Of a DNA stretch of 64,000 nucleotides, positions 59,681-64,000 are shown piece after piece (the stretch's first letter is position 1; every line of letters begins with the position of its first letter). Origin of the DNA: Anaerococcus sp. Marseille-Q7828 (GTDB lineage Bacteria > Bacillota > Clostridia > Tissierellales > Peptoniphilaceae); the NCBI RefSeq assembly GCF_949769285.1, contig NZ_OX458331.1:620001-684000 (forward strand), read 5' to 3'. The notes under the pieces are model-generated. The model saw nothing but the letters and a program-made list of their open reading frames with translations, was not told the DNA's origin and did no database searches. Position numbers and translations under genes: made by a program.

Positions 59681-60160
59681 GAGCCTTTGATTAACTTTTT
59701 TCATGACTTTAACTTGATTATGGATTTGCCTTATCCTTGCGACTATCGTCATGATAAATGTTGTTACAATAACTCTTTTAGTATCAAAAGATGCAGTATC
59801 TACAAAGCCCAAGGCATAGAACATAATATAGAATGGGCCAACACATATTAATAAAAATATCAGATCTACTAGGGCTGGTGGGAAATTTTCATTCTCTTCA
59901 AGTTTTAATATTACTTTAGAATAAAGTATTAGCACCAAAAGCATTGTTGCAAGTATTACTACACATTGAATCAAGTAGGCATCTTTTAGGCTTCTGCCTA
60001 CTAAAAGACTCTTGCTTATAAATATATATTCTCCATTAATAATACTATTATGAAATATTACGGATAAAAAGAATATAAGACCTAGACCTGCAAAAGACCA
60101 AAGTATATAATCTTTTAATTTAAATTTTTTGTCTTCTAGAGCTTTTTCGTAATCGTACAT
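59663..60160 (-). CDS. DUF3021-like membrane protein, partner of LytTR regulator
   Basis: A 165-residue protein with four helices (about 20-38, 62-84, 96-118, 128-145) and a basic C-terminal tail (VKKVNQRLKK-like). Gene pairs of a LytTR-only regulator with a four-helix DUF3021 protein are common in Firmicutes, and the membrane protein is thought to control the regulator. It is 9 bp downstream of the LytTR gene on the same strand. Confidence 0.72.
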   Translation of the reverse strand: MYDYEKALEDKKFKLKDYILWSFAGLGLIFFLSVIFHNSIINGEYIFISKSLLVGRSLKDAYLIQCVVILATMLLVLILYSKVILKLEENENFPPALVDLIFLLICVGPFYIMFYALGFVDTASFDTKRVIVTTFIMTIVARIRQIHNQVKVMKKVNQRLKKTGN

Positions 60161-60169
60161 AATCTCCTC

Positions 60170-60610
60170 CTAGACTCCAAGTATTTCTCTTACTTTTTTC
60201 ATTGCCCTGCGAGATACAAAGCAGATATCCCCATTGTCCATTTCACAGCTTATGGTACCAAGGTACTTAAAATCAAAATTTTTGGTCTTATCCAAATTTA
60301 TAATCTCAGAATTTGATATCCTTACAAAATTTTTCCCACTTAAGTAGTCTTCGATTTTATAAAGGGGAAGCTTCATAAGGTAAGTCTTTTTTTCGGTTAC
60401 TGTGAATACTTTCTTGTCATTGGCATAGATTCTTATGATGTCATCCAGGTCTATGATTTCAAGCTTTTCATCATATATGCCAGACAGAATTTGTATATCA
60501 TTAGACAAAATTTTCTCTTTGATATCAAGACTTTCCTGGTCCACTTTTGGAGTTTTTATTATGACTTCCTTTTCTTTCAAATTCTTATCGACTACTATTT
60601 CAACTTTCAT
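60170..60610 (-). CDS. LytTR-domain DNA-binding regulator
   Basis: A 146-residue protein. Residues 45-146 form a LytTR domain: LDDIIRIYANDKKVFTVTEKK in part, LPLYKIEDYLSGKNFVRISNSEIINL in part, and the end CFVSRRAMKKVREILGV in part. There is no receiver domain. Such short regulators bind direct repeats before their own operon, often in bacteriocin or stress systems. Divergent from the HemZ-like gene. Confidence 0.85.
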   Translation of the reverse strand: MKVEIVVDKNLKEKEVIIKTPKVDQESLDIKEKILSNDIQILSGIYDEKLEIIDLDDIIRIYANDKKVFTVTEKKTYLMKLPLYKIEDYLSGKNFVRISNSEIINLDKTKNFDFKYLGTISCEMDNGDICFVSRRAMKKVREILGV

Positions 60611-60708
60611 CTCTCATCTCCTTGCTTTTATTCTATACTAGATAAATAATCAGTCAATGATATGAGGATAAGTGGTTGGTTATTTGGGATAAGTGGTACA
60701 ATATTCCC

Positions 60709-62013
60709 ATGAAAATTAACTTGCTTGATAAAAATAAAAGAAAAATTGTATATGACATCCTAAATATTTTCTATGACCACAGTAATATAGAATTTGTGGA
60801 AGAAGGAGATATTGATATACTCGATGATGAAATTGGTTTTAAGGGTAGGTCTTATCATTACCAAGATAATTACCAGCTCAAATCTACATTGTATAACATA
60901 CTAGTAAAAGAAACAGGATATGAGTCGCCATGGGGGATGTTAACAGGATCTAAGCCATCTAAGCTTTTGCAAAAATATAGGGCGGATGAATTAAAAGAAA
61001 AATACTTCTTATCAGATGATAAGCTAAGCTTGCTTATAGATGTCAAGAATGAACAGGATAAACTTTCTTTTGATAAAAATTCCTTTAACCTGTATATCAA
61101 TATTCCCTTTTGCCCGACAAGGTGTTCTTATTGTTCTTATCCGACTTTGGTGGGTCCTCACCACGATAGGGCTTCCTACATAGAGACCCTTTGCCAAGAA
61201 ATTGATATGGTAGATTTGCCTAAATACCTATCATCCATATACATAGGAGGAGGAACCCCATCATATCTTTCTCATAAGGACCTTGAAAGACTCTTGGATA
61301 AAGTAAATCAGCGATTTTCTTCTTTTGAATATATATTTGAAGCAGGAAGAGAAGATACCCTAGATGAGGAAAAATTAAAATTGCTCAAGGATTATGGAGT
61401 GACAGGTATATCCCTAAACCCTCAAAGCTTCAATGAAAGGGTAGTAAAATCTGTTGGCAGGTCTTATGATTTTGACCATTTTCTTAGAATGTATGAAAAA
61501 GCCTTGGACCTAGGATTTGTTATAAATATGGACTTTATAGTTGGCCTAGTAGGTGAGGATGCAAAATCTTTTGACCAAAATTTTGAAATTTTAGAAAAGC
61601 TTGGTCCTGATAATATAACCTTCCACGCTCTAGCCAGCAAGGTAGGCTCCAAGTATAGGGAAAATAATAAGATGGGATCTGTAAAAGATGCCCTAATCAT
61701 AAGTGAAGCCATAAAACATTTTACAGAAAAAAATTCCTACAAACCCTACTACCTCTACCGCCAGAAAAATATAATATCCAATCTTGAAAACGTGGGCTAT
61801 CAAAAAAATAATACAGCCCAACATTACAATATAGCAATTAATGAAGAGCTAGAGAATATTATAGGACTTGGCATGAATGCAAATTCTAAGCTTATGAATG
61901 GAAGTAAATACAGAAATCCTAGAAACTTGCGAGATTATTTTGCTAATATTGATAGGATTGTTGAAGAAAAAAATTTAATTAAAAGGAATTATAAAAACAC
62001 TAGAAAGATTTGA
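60709..62013 (+). CDS. hemZ: HemZ/HemW-like radical SAM protein
   Basis: About 434 residues from ATG 60709. The radical-SAM cluster is CPTRCSYCSYPT (Cys-x3-Cys-x2-Cys) near residue 131, IYIGGGTPSYL near 177 follows, and the C-terminal HemN-like domain is present. The order fits HemZ, a coproporphyrinogen dehydrogenase homologue; many HemW/HemZ proteins are heme chaperones rather than oxidases. Start choice is unusual: ATG 60709 has no ribosome site and lies 7 bases after TGGTACAAT, while TTG 60676 has GAGG 8 bases upstream and would add 11 residues. Confidence 0.78.
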   Translation: MKINLLDKNKRKIVYDILNIFYDHSNIEFVEEGDIDILDDEIGFKGRSYHYQDNYQLKSTLYNILVKETGYESPWGMLTGSKPSKLLQKYRADELKEKYFLSDDKLSLLIDVKNEQDKLSFDKNSFNLYINIPFCPTRCSYCSYPTLVGPHHDRASYIETLCQEIDMVDLPKYLSSIYIGGGTPSYLSHKDLERLLDKVNQRFSSFEYIFEAGREDTLDEEKLKLLKDYGVTGISLNPQSFNERVVKSVGRSYDFDHFLRMYEKALDLGFVINMDFIVGLVGEDAKSFDQNFEILEKLGPDNITFHALASKVGSKYRENNKMGSVKDALIISEAIKHFTEKNSYKPYYLYRQKNIISNLENVGYQKNNTAQHYNIAINEELENIIGLGMNANSKLMNGSKYRNPRNLRDYFANIDRIVEEKNLIKRNYKNTRKI

Positions 62014-62036
62014 CTGTAGCTTTCTAGTGTTTTGTT
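61993..62036. terminator. Bidirectional terminator
   Basis: AAAACACTAGAAAG (61994-62007) pairs with CTTTCTAGTGTTTT (62020-62033) in a perfect 14-bp stem between convergent genes. It partly overlaps the end of the hemZ frame. Confidence 0.85.
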
Positions 62037-62043
62037 TAAAAAA

Positions 62044-62904
62044 TTAATTAATCAGCCAAATATGGGCTATTTGATCTTTGATTTCATCGTAAGACCAAGA
62101 TTTTTCACTTTTTTTCATACTATTGGGATCGTTTATGACAAATTTGCCGTCCTGATAGGAATCAATCACAAGAATATGGCCAAAGAGAGTAAATATCCCC
62201 TTGTCTACAGAAACTATGAGTGGACCTTTTTCTAAGGCATCAATCATTGCACCCTCATCATTAGAAATATCGTAGGCAGTATATCCGTAGATATTTGCCT
62301 CGTCATTAAAAAACTTCCATGCTATACCATCGTCAGTCATATAATTTTGGGCATCAAGGGCGATTTTTCCTGGATCTATGGAAGTATCTCCCTCTAATCT
62401 TGCTAGAACCATGGCCATAGATGTTGGACCACAGCCAGCAAGACCAATTACGGAATCTCCTAAGTAGTCATAGGCCCACCTGTTGTCCCATTGGAGAAAA
62501 TATGGGGTACTTCTTTCAATATCTACAGATTCTCCTGGATAATACTCAAAATCTGTAATCTCATTTGAATAATTATAGACAAAGTCAATGGCATCAGGAT
62601 CATTTCCTGCTAGATATATCAAGTTATCATCTAAATAATCAAAATTATCCACAAGCCATCTTGCATTGTCGTTTCCACTGTCAGCTTCTTTTTGTAAATT
62701 CCTTTTTAAGGTTCTTTTGTTATCAGTCTTGTAATCACCGTTTTTGAAAGCTTGGCTAAAAATTTCACTTACTGAATCTAAGGGAGAATCGACATAATAT
62801 TTAGTTTCATTGTATCTAGTTCTTAAAAAATTATAGACTACAACTATAAAGGCTAAAAATATTATAGTCCTAAAAAAACCAAATTTTCTTTTCTTTCTTC
62901 TCAT
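62044..62904 (-). CDS. Membrane-anchored C39-like cysteine peptidase
   Basis: A 286-residue protein with a basic N-terminus, one signal-anchor helix (about 10-27), a linker to about 130 and a C39_2-type peptidase domain (132-286). It begins PYFLQWDNRWAYDYLG, with catalytic Cys158 in GLAGCGPTSMAMV, His243 in FGHILVI and Asp259 in INDPNS: the triad is complete. It acts outside the membrane, perhaps on peptides or cross-bridges of the cell wall. No transporter domain, so it is not a bacteriocin exporter. Confidence 0.82.
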   Translation of the reverse strand: MRRKKRKFGFFRTIIFLAFIVVVYNFLRTRYNETKYYVDSPLDSVSEIFSQAFKNGDYKTDNKRTLKRNLQKEADSGNDNARWLVDNFDYLDDNLIYLAGNDPDAIDFVYNYSNEITDFEYYPGESVDIERSTPYFLQWDNRWAYDYLGDSVIGLAGCGPTSMAMVLARLEGDTSIDPGKIALDAQNYMTDDGIAWKFFNDEANIYGYTAYDISNDEGAMIDALEKGPLIVSVDKGIFTLFGHILVIDSYQDGKFVINDPNSMKKSEKSWSYDEIKDQIAHIWLIN

Positions 62905-63019
62905 AAATTAATCCTCTGTATCACTTATGTTAAAACATATTATATCATACTTTTAATAATTGTAAAAAGTTTTTTATTTATTTAAAGATAATTTGGAAAT
63001 AAAATCAATTAATCTTAAA

Positions 63020-63047
63020 TTGACAAAACTTATCATAAATATAAAAT
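63020..63047 (+). promoter_or_regulatory. Promoter of the glycosyltransferase gene
   Basis: TTGACA (63020-63025), 16 bp, TAAAAT (63042-63047), with the ATG at 63079. The region is very A/T-rich, so other -10 choices exist. Confidence 0.5.
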
Positions 63048-63078
63048 AATAAATATAAAATACATAAGAGGTAAGGCT

Positions 63079-64000
63079 ATGGCCAAGATAGATATTATAA
63101 TCCCGGTTTACAATGGGGAGAATTTTATAGGTCAAACTATAAAATCAATAGAAGACAATAATTTTGCCGATATTAATATTATCCTTGTTGATGATGGTTC
63201 TATTGACGGGACAGAATCGCTAATCTTTAATTTGAGAGAAAAATATGGTAATATTTCATATTATAAAAAAGAAAATGGTGGAGTGTCTGCCGCTAGAAAT
63301 TTTGCCATAGAAAGATCTGCCAGCCCCTATATATGTTTTTTGGATGCGGATGACCTTTATCATAAAGATTTTTTGCCAAAAATGTATGGGCAAATTGAAG
63401 CTACAAATGCTGATACTTGCACATGTGGCTATTACAAGTTATATGATAAAAAGATTGTGCCTATGAAAAGTGCCTTTAGCAAGAAGGATTTTCTAGTAGA
63501 TTATCTAATCAGCAAAAATAAACTTCATATCAGCAGTTTTTTAATAAAAAGAGAAGTGATTTTTGATAATAATATTCGTTTTGATGAATCTTCTTCCTAT
63601 GGTGAAGATATAGAATTTATGACTCGTGTCATAAAATATTCAAGGAAAATAGAAATAGTCCCAGAATATTTGACCTACTATAGGATTGATAGCGATAGAC
63701 CGACCTTGTCGACCTTTTCTTTAGATAAGATCAAAGCTGACATAGATTTTTCTAATAGGCTAATAAATGATCAAAAGCTAAATCTAAGCCCAAGAGAAAA
63801 AGCTGCCGTAAATCACAAACTTGTGGCAAATATTGTAAATAAGCTTATGACAGGCCTTGACCTTGGCTATGATAAGAAAGAGATCAGGGAGATTTATGAA
63901 GCTAATAAGTCAATTATTACAAAGAAAACAAATGCCTTTGGCCTAAGGTCAATCAAACTTATCTTAACAATTAAAAAACTTAGAAATAAAATTGGGTATT
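63079..64000 (+). CDS. GT2 family glycosyltransferase (3' end outside the window)
   Basis: ATG at 63079 after AAGAGGTAAGG; open to the window end (307 residues seen). GT-A fold: IDIIIPVYNGENFIGQTIKSI at the start stated in part, NIILVDDGSIDGTE near 35 (first Asp pair), KENGGVSAARNFAIE near 68 and the DXD-type FLDADDLYHKDF near 92, then SSYGEDIEFMTRV near 178 (ED catalytic base region). It transfers a sugar from a nucleotide donor to a cell-surface glycan or lipid. It is the first gene of what may be a polysaccharide cluster to the right. Confidence 0.85.
   Translation, partial: MAKIDIIIPVYNGENFIGQTIKSIEDNNFADINIILVDDGSIDGTESLIFNLREKYGNISYYKKENGGVSAARNFAIERSASPYICFLDADDLYHKDFLPKMYGQIEATNADTCTCGYYKLYDKKIVPMKSAFSKKDFLVDYLISKNKLHISSFLIKREVIFDNNIRFDESSSYGEDIEFMTRVIKYSRKIEIVPEYLTYYRIDSDRPTLSTFSLDKIKADIDFSNRLINDQKLNLSPREKAAVNHKLVANIVNKLMTGLDLGYDKKEIREIYEANKSIITKKTNAFGLRSIKLILTIKKLRNKIGY

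Noticed and set aside
1-64000. CRISPR arrays, rRNA or tRNA genes
   Set aside because: No regularly spaced short repeats, and no tRNA T-loop or rRNA signature was noticed on reading both strands; a tRNA scan and a repeat finder would settle this.

Overview
The window is AT-rich DNA with a Firmicutes-type layout: strong AGGAGG ribosome sites, many TTGACA-N17-TATAAT promoters, U-tailed terminators, a T-box, PTS and ECF transport, and no rRNA, tRNA or CRISPR array that I could see. The gene content (GH112 lacto-N-biose phosphorylase, PepF and M29 peptidases, rubrerythrin, L-2-hydroxyisocaproate-type dehydrogenase, CAP-domain secreted proteins, a radical-SAM HemZ-like protein, non-sporulation gene content) fits an anaerobic, peptide- and host-glycan-using coccus of the Anaerococcus / Peptoniphilus group. 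That placement is inference; no marker rRNA is present.

Layout. 1-4.9 kb: a truncated GHKL ATPase, a small orphan gene behind a palindromic promoter, a PTS transporter for N-acetylglucosamine (nagE-like) and a TIM-barrel protein of the PEP-phosphonomutase-like type. 4.9-10.3 kb: a membrane-anchored protein with two tandem CPBP membrane proteases, a uracil permease and a dicarboxylate/amino-acid symporter. 10.3-15.2 kb: a very AT-rich ascorbate-family PTS operon (PRD regulator, EIIA, EIIB, EIIC, SIS-domain protein), bracketed by a perfect 80-bp direct repeat made from the last 80 bp of the symporter region. This is a recently acquired or moved metabolic cassette with no integrase of its own. 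15.3-17.6 kb: an L-HicDH-like dehydrogenase and pgi.

17.7-28.0 kb: one long operon behind a perfect consensus promoter, for galacto-N-biose / lacto-N-biose use: solute-binding lipoprotein, two permeases, GH112 phosphorylase, a 59-aa membrane protein, MsmK-type ATPase, galE, a nucleotidyltransferase that could take the place of galT, and a sulfatase. Together they suggest import of mucin or milk disaccharides, phosphorolysis to Gal-1-P plus GlcNAc/GalNAc, and epimerisation. nagE and nagB elsewhere in the window serve the amino-sugar half. 28.1-39.9 kb: a MarR regulator with a C-S lyase and amino-acid permease, rubrerythrin, nagB, an XRE/DUF3169-like pair with twin operators, an isoleucine-type T-box controlling brnQ, two peptidases and a formate/nitrite-family channel.

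39.9-45.3 kb: the housekeeping run gltX-cysS-rlmB-rae1 ending in an unusual sigma-70 factor with an acidic N-terminus, where sigH sits in Bacillus. 45.3-54.2 kb: a GntR-ABC module, a RelBE-like toxin-antitoxin pair, a catalytically altered nucleoside-hydrolase homologue, two FUSC-like paralogues flanking a ClC transporter, and an ABC exporter pair. 54.3-57.1 kb: a cluster of secreted proteins (one broken) that share a C-terminal helical module I do not recognise. Three copies of a ~150-bp palindromic element with compensating arm changes lie at 45.3, 49.5 and 57.1 kb. 57.3-64 kb: a His-rich orphan, an ECF S component, PPC-domain and CpXC proteins, a LytTR/DUF3021 pair, a HemZ-like protein, a C39-like peptidase and a truncated GT2 glycosyltransferase.
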